Part shown: one piece after another, positions 24,332 through 34,273 of the stretch
How positions within the stretch are numbered: the first letter of the stretch is position 1
How the letters are laid out: each line of letters starts with the position of its first letter
Source of the DNA: Palaemon carinicauda
Lineage: Eukaryota; Arthropoda; Malacostraca; Decapoda; Palaemonidae
Direction of reading: 5' to 3'
Assembly: GCF_036898095.1 (NCBI RefSeq)
Contig: NC_090745.1
Location: 84,045,178 to 84,109,177, forward strand
Length of the DNA stretch: 64,000 nt
Translations under genes and position numbers: made by a program
Notes under the pieces: generated by a model
What the model was told of the DNA's origin: nothing
Database searches by the model: none
What the model saw: only the letters and a program-made list of their open reading frames with translations

Positions 24332-24358
24332 CTGTAAAGGAAAAATATTAAATGAGTA
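24331..24358 (-). promoter_or_regulatory. D2 splice-acceptor-like site before gag
   Basis: Minus strand TACTCATT (plus 24351-24358), then a T-rich run and TTACAG ending at 24332. Same spacing as in D1. Confidence 0.65.
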
Positions 24359-24902
24359 TTTTTGTTTTGTATATCAGTGATATAAAAACATACAGTTTAT
24401 GACAACAATAGTAATCACTATTGTTTATTGTAGCTTAGGATAGTAAGCTTGAAAAGAAATAGAAAAGACACATCTGTATTTCCTCTCCCAGGCCATTGCT
24501 GAGACTTCTGTCAGTATTAATAGTCAGTTTCCCTGATAGGGAGGATACAAGGTAGAGAAACTATAGAAACTAGAGTTAGAGTTAGTAAATGGCTTATACT
24601 AACATTCTCCACCTGTAGTATTGTAGTAATACCGTTCGGGTATTGTACGTCCCTGATGATCAAGGAAAACCATCTGAGTGTTAAGGGAGTACTCAGTCTC
24701 AACAGAATATCTGGGTCTCAACAATCGTCTGCAATAGGAAACACAGAGTATATTAGAAAACATATGTACTACTGTATAGTTGTATACAGTACTTTGCCAG
24801 CAGTCACTGCCGGTATTGGGTTAGTCAGCACGGGGACCACCCAACGACAAGCAAACCTCATCAAGGTCCTCCCTCCCTTGAGGGACTTTAACATGCATTA
24901 GC

Positions 24903-25012
24903 ATTAGTTTTAAGTCATTCACTTTAAGATTCATTAGTTTTAAGTCATTCACTTTAACATGCATTAGTTTTAAGTCATTCACTTTAACATGCATTAGTTT
25001 TAAGTCATTCAG
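24903..25012. repeat. 30-bp minisatellite, about 4 units
   Basis: Units start at 24903, 24933, 24963 and 24993, built on ATTAGTTTTAAGTCATTCAC. The last unit is partial. It lies in the insert within the D2 leader. Confidence 0.9.
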
Positions 25013-25191
25013 TTTCCCATTTTTGTTTAATATATATATTTTTGTATTACATTGAGATTTTGCTACCAATTGTTTTATTCCACCTTTCAGTGTCATGTTC
25101 TGGATGTTTTTACTAAGAAAAAATATAAAACAATGGTTTAAGTGTGTTTTTGGTGGACCAAAACATCCGTCCGGGTTGAGACCACAACCCC

Positions 25192-25226
25192 GTCCGGGTC
25201 GTGACCACGCGGTCTCGACCCGGACA
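25192..25226. repeat. GC-rich hairpin with CCGGGTCG stem
   Basis: GTCCGGGTCG and CGACCCGGAC face each other across a loop that itself pairs partly (GACCACGCGGTC). The same GTCCGGGTCGTGA word recurs at about 25388. Function unknown. Confidence 0.7.
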
Positions 25227-26577
25227 GAGAATTTTGGATTTTAAAAACGGCTGTAAAACCCAAAATATAATATCTACAGATATGAAACTCATAGCATAAG
25301 ATGGGGCATTAGTTAAACTTTCTTTTAAGCACAAAATCTCTCCTGTAGCTCAATAACTTTTTTTTTATGAATATTATTCATTTTACTGTCCGGGTCGTGA
25401 ACACATCACCCTACCTGACGGTGCTAACCGAAAGAGAGAGAGAAAGATTAAGGAATGAGAATTTCCTATTATTATGAATGAACATAACAGCTGGAAGTGT
25501 AGGGGGACTATAAGTCTACCTACCGTCTCCTTACCAGAATGAAAGTTCCAATGGAAGGGGAAGAATCCATCAGATTCAGGCTCCCACCCATCCACAAAAT
25601 ATCTGTCGCCGGCAAAGAATGTGGATGGCAGCTCAAAAGAGGGCTGAGGACTTTCCAAAGTATGTTAGGTTTTCCACCAGAAGCCACCAGAAGCTGTCTT
25701 AATCTTCCCTCAATGGGGGGAAAGTTGCCGAGACGACGGAACTAACTGCCGCCGGCAGGATACCAGCCGGTAACGCAGGATGACTGTCAGAATACCGGTG
25801 AAAGAATTTTGTGACGGCATGTCGTCAATAAAGGACAGAGGGGGGAAGGGGTGAGGGTCTTACAATTCATTGATATCAGAAGTGGCGGCAGGTATGCCGC
25901 CTTCCTCAAACAATGAGCTGGGGAAGCATGGCTTCTTGTGCTGACGACATTGTCATTGGCAAGACAAGGGCACCCTGAGTATGTCACTATCTGAATCAAA
26001 GCCAGAGGCAGTAAGAACATTGTTCTATTCAACGGCGATAAAGAGAGACAGTGGCTGACGCCTATGACGGCGGCGTCACTCAGGGAGGGAGGAAGGGTTT
26101 AGCTCTTCTCTCAGAGAGAGAATAATTATCGTAGCTTATCTATAGATTCTAGAGGATGTAACATCTCATTCAAATCGAGAAGAAACGATAAGGTGAGGCT
26201 AAACAGGGGGAATTACTTTACTAATGTATATATGAGCAAGAGTAGCCTTGATCTGGTAGGAGCCCCGGCAAAGGTAATCAGTACCACAGGGGTTCCCGCC
26301 CGCATACGATGAGTAAAGTCACATAATAGAGGAAGAATAATTTTCATGTATGCAATATCACATCTTATATAACTTGCCTAACTGGCTAAAATAATAGCTT
26401 AAAACCGGGAAGTGTCGCCCTACTATCTAAATAATATGCGAGAATGTAACGGGCGACAGCAGTCGTAAAATGGCTGCCTCCGGTCTCGGCAACACTCACC
26501 CAAACATATTTAAATAATTGAAATTTAACTGAGAAAAGGGAGAAAAAAATTATACACAGGAAAGAATTAATACTCAA

Positions 26578-26610
26578 CTTTCCAGATGACAAAGATGCTG
26601 GGGATTGCAT
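26578..26610 (-). CDS. D2 candidate leader exon, MQSPAS peptide
   Basis: Minus-strand ATG at 26610 opens MQSPASLSSGK, followed by TTGAGTATT, one base short of a consensus donor. Same position relative to the arm as in D1 and D4. The frame runs on to 26386 but only the first 11 residues are conserved. Confidence 0.4.
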
Positions 26611-26680
26611 GCTGAAAATTCCAAAAAACTAGTAAAAAACACCGGGCTAAGGGGGAGCACAACACTCTTAGCAGGCTACT

Positions 26681-27001
26681 AGAAAAGGAATGGCGTCATG
26701 GTAGTAGTAGGGAAGGAGATCCACCAGGTACCTAGAATGGCACCCCTTTCTTTTGCCACTCTTCCCCCTTACATCGAGGCGTTAAATCTATTCGGGGTGA
26801 AGATTGCCATGTGTCGTATCTATAATACGTCCCTGATATTATGCGATATCCTTTATTGGATACTCGCGCCAGGAGTTAGAATCCTGGAGACCTTTGGTTT
26901 AATTCTCTAGGAGTATCACTATAGCAAATATCCCTTAGAAGGCTACCTACAGGAACCCTTCCATCAGGACGAGACCAAAAAAAAGATTTTGAGTAGGAAA
27001 T
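26681..27001 (-). repeat. D2 left inverted arm
   Basis: Inverted copy of 9918-10227. The terminus is worn: about 10 bases of the usual CATGGCCTGAG are missing after CCATCAGGACGA (26961-26972). After 26984 comes GATTTTGAGTAGGAAAT, which resembles the terminal spacer of a D0-type right end. Confidence 0.8.
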
Positions 27002-27208
27002 ATGACAAATTTGTAGGTAATTTGTATTTTTCCTAACTATACAAACCTTAGCTTTTTAATATGGGGGTAATTACTTTCGGCGTAGCTGAAATGACGAGCC
27101 ATTAGAATTTTAACGAGGGTTTACTACCCCACCGCTAGTTAGCGGGGGTTAGGGAGGGTAGCTTGCTACCTCCCCCCCTCACACACACCTGTGCTGAGCT
27201 CACTTTGC
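27002..27208 (-). repeat. E right inverted arm
   Basis: 27058-27208 is the inverted copy of about 34084-34233. The outer 50 bp (ATGACAAATTTGTAGG...) are specific to this end and recur inverted in the ICR. Confidence 0.85.
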
Positions 27209-27262
27209 TTACCGGTAGGACTTCACGGGGGATAGGGCTGGCAGGCAAGTTTGATTAATTGG

Positions 27263-27340
27263 CTAAGGTTTGTATAGTTAGGAAAAATACAAATTACCTA
27301 CGAATTTGTCATTTGTTCCGCAGCTGAAATACAAACCACG
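27263..27340 (-). repeat. E internal complementary region
   Basis: 27263-27311 is the reverse complement of the right terminus (27002-27052) and 27312-27340 that of the left terminus (34242-34273). They abut without a spacer at the AATTTGTCATTTGTTCC junction. Confidence 0.88.
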
Positions 27341-27789
27341 TCAGTACTGGCTTTTGGCTTTGCCCGGGGACTCAGTATCTGAGTGTATCAGCACTCAACA
27401 ATAAAGAGTCCCTACACCTCGCTAAAACCTTGCTGCGCAAGGGCTGCGGCCTACGTAAGCTGTGTGTGAAGGTATGTAACGTGACTCGTCCTAGGAAGTT
27501 GACCTGTAGTCCTTTAGATGGAAACTTAGGCTAGGACTCTCCCAATACCACCTCATCAGGGTATGGGGACGTGACAGTATTAACTTAGTACTAGGAACAC
27601 AAGGGAGCAGGGTTTACCTGCAGTGGTTTGAGGTCAGCTGTGCAGAGAACCCAGGTTGCTGCTATCCCCAAGAGAGGGGAGGATGAAGAAAAGAGTAAGG
27701 ACCAGACAAATCTTTTCATTCATGCAGACTAAGACCAGGTAACAATGCCCTGCACCTTCTGCTACTTGTCCACTAAGGTGCCTGAGGTT
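27341..27789 (-). other. E 3' non-coding region
   Basis: No gene or repeat recognised between ICR and YR stop. Confidence 0.5.
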
Positions 27790-28960
27790 TTAAACCAGCT
27801 GTTGTGCAGCCACCACAGCGCCGATAGAAAACGTATCGAGCCTCCTGTGGGTCACGTCGTGCAGGTAGTGGGCTGTGAAGGTCGTCTGATGCTTCCACAC
27901 CCCAGCTTGAAGGACCTGCGTCACTGAGAAATTTCTCTTGAAGGCCAGGGACGTAGCTACGCCCGATGTCATGTGCTCTAGGGCGACATGACGGATTCAG
28001 GGACAGATGGATCACCCTATGAATCAATGCCGAGATGGTGTTCTTGGTGACCCTCCTCTTAATCCTACCAGTGCTAACAATGCTTGCATCTGGGGACGGA
28101 CTGTGGCCGTTCTTCTGAGATATAACCTCAGACTCCTTACTGGGCACAGTAGGAGAAGGTCTGGGACATCTGTTACAGAACGGAGACTCGAATCCGGAAG
28201 GAGTCGAACCGAGCGCCCGGCACCCCCTGATTTTGAGTCTTAGCACAAAACTCAGGGACGAGTTTAAACGTTACTTTCCCACCATACCCTTGCATGGGCG
28301 ATGTCATATGAGAGACCATGAAGTTCACTGACTCGCTTGGCCGAAGCCAAAGCTAGTAAGAACACTGTCTCCCAAGTTAGGTGGCGAACTGAAGCCTGGC
28401 GTAATGGTTCATAGTGAGGTCTCTTAAGAGACCTGAGAACCCAAACCACGTTCCATGGAGGAGGTCTCACATCCGACTGAGGGCAGGTAAGTTCATAACC
28501 TCGTATGAGTAGGGAAAGTTCCAGCGAGGAAGAAAGATCATTCCTTTGAGCCTAAGGCTAGACCTAAGGCCGAGCGATAGCCTTTCACCGCCGAGACTGA
28601 AAGGCGCCTTTCCTTCCCACAAATACACGAGGAACTCCGCTATTGCTGGAATAGTGGCATCGAGTGGATAGATACCCCTTCCAAGACACCAACCACAGAA
28701 GACTTTCCACTTTGCCTGATAGACAGATGCGGATGATTTTCGCAGATGTCTGGACATCCCAATCGCAACTTGTTGTGAAAAATCCTCTCTCAGCGAGGAG
28801 ATGCTGGATAGTCACCAGGCTTGAAGTCGTAGCGATGCTACGGCTTTGTGGAAGATGCTGGCATGTGGTTGTCTGAGTAGATCGTGTCGTGGAAGGAATT
28901 CTCTTGGAAGTTCCGTTAGGAATTGCAGAGGGTCCGGAAACCATTCCGCGTGATGCCATA
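27790..28960 (-). pseudogene. E tyrosine recombinase pseudogene
   Basis: The N-terminal part ASVYQAKWKVFCGWCLGRG (28467-28757 frame) is the arm-binding start. LTWETVFLLALASAKRVSELH (28264-28470) carries the first catalytic Arg. The 3' part reads RVTKNTISALIHRVI, then the HxxR region is hit by a shift: one frame gives RAHDIG, the next VATSLAFKRNFSV, so the second Arg is lost. The tail TTFTAHYLHDV and LDTFSIGAVVAAQQLV is typical of this clade and ends at 27790. Confidence 0.8.
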
Positions 28961-30550
28961 GCAGAGCTATGAGGGTTATTGAAAGATTGACTGATATTCT
29001 GGTCTTGTTGAGCACCCTCCTCATCAGACAGAACAGGGGAAAGGTGTACACGTTGATGTTGTCCCCCCGTTGTTGGGAGGTATCTTGCCAGAGCGCCTTG
29101 GGATCCGGGACCGGGGGAAAGTACAGTGGAATCTTGAAGATCAGCGCTGTCGCAAACAGATCCACAGTCGGGAACCCCACAAAGTCAGGACTTTGTTGGC
29201 TACTAGATGACACAAAGACCACTCGATACTCACTATCTGAGACGCTCTGCTCAGATTGTCGGCGAGCACATTCCTCTTGTCTGGAATGAAACACGCCGAT
29301 AGTAGAATCGAGCGGACTTCGGTCCATCTTAGTATCTCTACTGCAAGATGGGATAGCTGCTTCGAAAAGGTACCTCCTTGCTTGTTGATGTAAGCCACTA
29401 CTGTGGTGTTGTCGCTTATTACCACCACAGAGTGACCTGCCAGGTATTGATGGAACTGCTGAAGGGCCAACAAACCGGCCTTCATCTCTAGACGATTTAC
29501 ATGGAGACATTTTTCTGATTCTGACCACAGGCTTGAGGTCCTGTGGTACAGAACGTGGGCCCCCCCACCCCTCTCTTTGAGGCGTCCTAAAAAAAGCCTT
29601 AAATCCGGGGGAAGGATGAGAAGATCCACTCCTCTTCGTAGATTTTCGTCTGTCACTCACCACTGGCGGTCCTTCCGTTACGCAGGACCCATAGGGATCA
29701 TGACGTCCGGGGAATCGCAACCTTGATTCCACCGGGACTTGAGCCGCCACTGGAGAGTTCTCCTGAGGCGATCGATGGGAACTAGACGAGCCAAGGATGA
29801 AAGGTGACCAAGGAGACGTAACCACGATTGGATTGAGAGCTCTTCTCGACTGAGGAAAGGGTTTGCGACCCCTCTCAACCTTGCTATCCTGTCGTCTGAT
29901 GGAAAGGCTTTGTGGAGATTGGTGTCTATAATCATGCCTAGGTAAACCAGGCTTTGAGTGGGAAGCAGAGAGGACTTCTCGAGATTTACCATGATCCCCA
30001 AATCCTGGCAAAGTCCTAGAAGTTTGTCTCGGTGTCGAAGAAGGGATGACTCCGAGTCTGCTAGGATCAGCCAGTCATCCAGTTAATAGAGGAGACGGAT
30101 GCCGATCCTGTGTGCCCACAATGATATTAGGGTGAACACTTCTGGTGAAACCCTGTGGTGCTGTGGAGAGACCGAAACACAGCACCTTGAACTGGTACCC
30201 CCTTGTGGTCTAGGCTGAATCCTAAGTACTTCCTTGAAGACGGATGGACTGGGATCTGGAAGTACCTGTCCTTCAGATCCAGTATACACATGAAGTCTTG
30301 CGGCTTCACTGCAAGACTGACCGTGTTTGCGGTCTCAATGCTGAACGGAATTTGCTTTAATCTGGACCTCTGCCCTAAGGGCCCACCCCCTTGCTGATCC
30401 CATGGCGTGGGAGCTAAATGACATCGGATTCGTCCTCAGGGGAGGTAGAGATGTTGTGAACGGGACGCGATATCCCTGACTGGAAATCGTCCAGGAATCG
30501 GCCCCGAGTTGCTGCCACTTGTCTGCGCAACCTTGTAGGCATCCACCCAC
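28812..30550 (-). pseudogene. E RT/RNase H pseudogene
   Basis: RT: FMCILDLKDRYFQIPVHP (first Asp) and RKYLGF at 30309-30127. The active-site box reads stop-LDDWLILADS, with TAA (plus 30083-30085) replacing the residue before Leu. The thumb is at 30001-29678 (SLVYLGMIID). RNase H: NRLEMKAGLLAL (Glu), VVVISDNTTVVAYI (Asp) and NVLADNLSR (Asp) within 29656-29141. The C-terminal extension WFPDPLQFLTELP ends at 28812 and overlaps the YR start. Several frameshifts. Confidence 0.82.
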
Positions 30551-31680
30551 TGGCAGACATGCCTCAGCTGCTCCCTCTAGGATTCTTCCCCCCCTGGAGG
30601 ACTTCTTGCCTTTTGTCCTTGACCAGAAAAGGTTTAGACACCACTGTCTTCGCTGCCGTTGTCTTTGTGGGGAGTGGCTGCTGGGGTGCTGGAGGTTTAT
30701 AGGGCTTGAATGTCAAAGCCCTATGTAGGAGGAAGTCTTGGTGACTTCCTCCACCTCTCAGCAGCCTGCTCCACGTCCTTAGGCTCAAACAGGTTCGTTC
30801 CCATAACAGAAGAATGTCTGAGCCTGTAGATTTTGGTGCTAAGGGCCTCCCGGTATTGTCTTGGAGTCCTTGACTCCCTCCTGGGAGGGATGCAGGACTC
30901 CAACAATGACGGAGGCAGGCTCTTCTCCACCCTTATTTGAGAAGACTTTACCGCGCGAGGTGGGGTTTCCCTCAATGGTGTGATGGGGGAACGTCTCATC
31001 TCACATGACTCTCCTGAGGACGGGAGATCTTCGTCCGAAGGGGAGGGAGAAAAGTCTGAGGGGGGAGGGTGCCTGCCTCGAAGACTTACGAGGAGACAGC
31101 TTCGTCCTCGGAGAAGTTACCGCGTCCGAAACTCCTCTTTTCCTTTTCAGGGGAGTAGATGCAGCCAAGGATTTGTGGCCCAACTCAGAGAGAACAGGCT
31201 TGAAAGCCTGTGCTACTGCTCTGATAAGAGCCCCAAACCAGGGCTGCCGGCTGACGGCTGCGCTGTCAGACACTCCCTCTGGAAGGGGAGTCGCCTGTAA
31301 GAAGAAAGAAGATAAAGAAGAAATGTCCCTCGACCTTTCTGGAACCTTCCTCCCTACCCGCAAGCGCGCTGTTCTGTACTTGTGGGGGGGGGAATGCGGT
31401 GATGGCACCCTTACCGCGCGTTGTCCGGCAGCCTCGCGCGTTGTCCGGCAGCCTCGCGCGTGGGAGGGTATTGGTGATTGCGCTGGGGAGCGCGATGGGG
31501 AATACCCGGGCTCGTGCTCGCGCGATGGGGAATACCCAGGCTCGCGCTCGCGCGTGCGAGACTTCATAGAGTGCGCAGGAATCAGATTGACGTGCAGGAT
31601 CAGAATGAAGAGCCCGTGCGAGCCAGAATGTTGGCACGCGGCGCGCGCGCGGGAGACCATCGGTACCCGCGCGCGGAAAA

Positions 31681-32077
31681 GATCGTCAGCGTTTGCGCGC
31701 GGAAAAGATCGTCAGCGTTTGCGCGCGTAAGAAGATCGTCGGCGCTTGCGCGCGTAAGAAGATCGTCGGCGCTTGCGCGCGTAAGAAGATCGTCGGCGCT
31801 TGCGCGCGTAAGAAGATTGTCGGCGCTTGCGCGCGTAAGAAGATCGTCGGCGCTTGCGCGTGTAAGAAGATCGTCGGCGCTTGCGCGCGTAAGAAGATCG
31901 TCGGCGCTTGCGCACGTAAGAAGATCGTTGGCGCTTGCGCGCGTAAGAAGATCGGCGCGCGCGCACGCGAAGGTAGTGGTGCGCACGCGGGGAACCAACG
32001 CTACCCGCGCGCGGATGATCGTCGGCGCTTACGCGCGTAAGAAGATCGTAGGCGCTTGCGCGCATAAGAAGATCGGT
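31681..32077. repeat. 27-bp CpG-rich minisatellite in E gag
   Basis: About ten units from 31681 to 31949, built on GATCGTCGGCGCTTGCGCGC plus GTAAGAA, with two to three diverged units at 32015-32077. The length is a multiple of three: on the minus strand each unit reads ASADDLLTR, and the array is also open in plus-strand frames. Alternating GCGCGC runs give high CpG density. Confidence 0.93.
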
Positions 32078-32116
32078 GAGCGCGCCTGCGCTTCGCGCGC
32101 TAGTTGCTTGAAGGGT

Positions 32117-32410
32117 CAGCTGGCAGAACGATCAGGAACTGGGATGTGTCCTTAAAAAAGGGCGGGCATCTCCCAATGAGGACCGTAAGTAGGTCTGCTT
32201 TAGAGTCCAGGACCGAAGTCCTTCGCTGCAGCACAAGGTTGCGCTGGTAGATCGGTAGGTCAGCTGGCAGGACGATCAGGAACTGGGATGTGCCCTTTGG
32301 AAGGGCCAGTATCCACCGATGGGACCGTAAAGGTCCGTGCTAGAGTCCAGGACCGAAGTCCAAAGGATCACGTTGCAGCACAAGGTGGAGGTCACTGGAA
32401 GTTCTGCTTG
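32117..32410. repeat. 144-bp tandem repeat, two units
   Basis: Units begin at 32117 and 32261 with CAGCTGGCAG, followed by GATCAGGAACTGGGATGTG and a shared GAGTCCAGGACCGAAGTCC block. Confidence 0.85.
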
Positions 32411-32775
32411 ATCCTCCGTGGCGGAGTCTCTATGAGAAACCTCTCCCGCGAACGAGAAAGGTGCCTTTCGTAGAAGAGACTTGAAGACACTCGTGGTGAA
32501 GCCCCTTGGGGCCGTTGGATCAGCAAGCTGACGTTATTAGGAACGATCTTCCGAAGAGGAGTCTCTATGAATGACCTCTCTCACGAACGAGGGAGGTGAC
32601 ACTTCGTAGAAGAGAACTGAAGACACTCGTGGTGACGCCCCATAGGGCCATTTCCGCCCCTTAGGGCCGTTGGATCAGCAAGCTGACCTTATCAGGAACG
32701 ATCCTCCGAAGAGGAGTCTCTATGAGTGGCCTCTCTCGCGAACGAGAGAGGTGAACACTTCTTAGAAGAGACTTG
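32411..32775. repeat. 135-155-bp tandem repeat, three units
   Basis: The GTCTCTATGA block recurs at 32426, 32561 and 32716. Each unit carries an inverted motif around CTCTCTCGCGAACGAGAGAG and a GTTGGATCAGCAAGCTGAC block. The middle unit has extra bases. Confidence 0.85.
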
Positions 32776-33069
32776 CCAAGACTGTGCTCCACCCCTGAAG
32801 GAAGAGAAACTCAGCAAGGGGGGAGAAAAGTCTGGCCGAAGGGCAGCAACAGTAGTCGAAGGCAATGAATTTATTAAGGTATGGGAAGTTCTCCCTCTGA
32901 AGGGAGAAAACCTCACAACTGGGGAGGAAACCTCCCTCGGAAGGGAAGTTGTCCAACCCCTGGAGGCGAACCTCCTTTAGCGTTCTAAGATGATCTGAAA
33001 TGCTGGCTCGTTGTCACGGGAGTACTTCTAAGAGAAGGGATAACGCCCATGATGAGGTCCTCTGAAGGA

Positions 33070-33195
33070 CGGCAGCGACAGCAGATATGCCCAGTCATGA
33101 ACAGGACAGCTCGGCAGCGACAGCAGATTCCCCAGTCATGAACAGGACAGCTCGGCAGCGACAGCAGATTCCCCAGTCATGAACAGGACAGCTCT
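33070..33195. repeat. 41-bp tandem repeat, three units
   Basis: Units start at 33070, 33112 and 33153 with CGGCAGCGACAGCAGAT. The last two are identical over 41 bp. Confidence 0.92.
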
Positions 33196-33250
33196 GCTTC
33201 GTTGGTACTCTTTAGTCGAACGAAGAAGAACTGCCTAGTTAACGGGGAAA

Positions 33251-34083
33251 TAAAATTAAACAATTATTTAAACAGAAATTCCCCAGGGAGGAACTCCGAA
33301 GAGGAACCCCGACAGAATAACATAAAATAAGAATTAAGTATGCGCCCTCCTTCCCCAGATGACATCCACGAAAGTAGGGGGGCTGAGTAACTGTAATAAA
33401 ACAGAATTATAACAGAATTATAATTACCTAAATCATCTAAGAATATACACTAATAGTGAGAACCACTGACCCCCGAAGGGAAGTGTTGCCCACGGAAAAA
33501 GCTGAAAAGTTAAAATACAATTAGATTTCACTAAAAATAATTGAGACAAACAACGGAATAGCAACCTAACCCGCGACGGGAAAAGAGCTATCGTAATAGT
33601 ACGTAGTTGTAGTAAGGGGTGAACGACCTCGAGTAGACAGAGACGGTAGTCAATCTAAAAAATGACCACATTTCCTTCGCTAAGAATCCAAGTTTCCCAT
33701 AGGAAAAGAGGCAAAGCGAAGATAATAGATGAATGAAGAGAGTCCAGGCGATGACGGTTCTCCTGCGGCGGCCGAGTTAACGGAGATAAGCCGACAGGAA
33801 GACCGATGTACCAGAGGGAGAGGTCGTTCCCCACGAAGTGGAACTGTGGTGGCCTTGCACTACGCAATTGTCGTTGTCGTACATCAAACACACAGCACAA
33901 ACACTGAAAAGAAAACTTACAACATTTCTATACTGTACACAAATATATACATAAACATTAAGAATGTTTATATATATATTACAAGTATAAGAAAAAACTA
34001 AGTAAAAAAGACAAAAAGCATTAATGGCTGTCAAGGAGGTAAAGGTGAAAGCGGACACATCCGACTACCACCTGAGCCGAGAA
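33251..34083 (-). other. E leader region
   Basis: AT-rich with short inverted pieces. No gene recognised. Confidence 0.5.
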
Positions 34084-34273
34084 CAAAGTGAGCTCAGCAC
34101 AGGTGTGTGTGAGGGGGGGGGGGGAGGTAGCAAGCTACCCTCCCTACCCCCCGCTAACTGGCGGTGGGGTAGTAAGCCCTCGTTAAAATTCTAATGGCTC
34201 GTCATTTCAGCTACGCCGAAAGTAATTACCCCCATAATAAATAGCGTGGTTTGTATTTCAGTTACGGAACAAA
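34084..34273 (-). repeat. E left inverted arm
   Basis: Inverted copy of the right arm, with a long G run near 34109-34123. Ends CAGTTACGGAACAAA, the reverse complement of part of the ICR. Confidence 0.85.

Larger units (their letters stand above)
24359..26577 (-). other. D2 leader region with foreign-looking insert
   Basis: No credible gene. CCGG palindromes occur at about 25610 and 25750-25800, as in other leaders. The part from about 24890 to 25430 has no counterpart in the D1 leader and holds a minisatellite and a GC-rich hairpin, listed separately. Confidence 0.55.
9890..27001 (-). mobile_element. D2: DIRS-like retrotransposon, split by D1
   Basis: On the minus strand D2 runs from its left arm (26984 downward) through leader, gag, RT/RNase H and YR to 19348. 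It is interrupted by D1, then resumes at 10634 with 3' sequence, ICR (10388-10293) and right arm to 9890. The two halves fit because the YR half lacks an ICR and arm, and the detached half has exactly those parts in the right orientation. Removing D1 leaves about 8.4 kb, similar to D1 and D4. Confidence 0.88.
30564..33250 (-). pseudogene. E gag-like region, broken and repeat-laden
   Basis: The C-terminal part is convincing: LLESCIPPRRESRTPRQYRE ... VMGTNLFEPKDVEQAAERWR (30999-30721), then a Pro/Lys-rich tail to 30564. Upstream, 31660-31001 has Arg/Ser-rich repeats (EPGYSPSRE) and a helical segment AVAQAFKPVLSELGHK. Further upstream the sequence is mostly tandem repeats (27-bp, 144-bp, 135-155-bp and 41-bp units), so the true start cannot be placed. 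Frame changes at about 31000 and 30790. Confidence 0.6.
27002..34273 (-). mobile_element. E: DIRS-like retrotransposon of a second clade
   Basis: About 7.3 kb on the minus strand: left arm 34273-34084, leader, gag with minisatellites, RT/RNase H, YR, ICR 27340-27263, right arm 27208-27002. Arms share about 150 bp in inverted form. The outermost ends differ, and both are found joined in the ICR. Protein motifs (LDLKDRYFQIPVHP, LDDWLILADS, LALASAKRVSELH) are those of the DIRS group common in aquatic animals and differ clearly from D0-D5. All frames are broken. Confidence 0.88.

Noticed and set aside
24903..25012. CRISPR array
   Set aside because: The 30-bp units are contiguous without spacers, and the setting is eukaryotic retrotransposon DNA.
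31478..32155. Plus-strand Arg/Ala-rich frame across the E minisatellite
   Set aside because: The 27-bp unit keeps several frames open on both strands; the element is read on the minus strand and the plus frame has no conserved domain.
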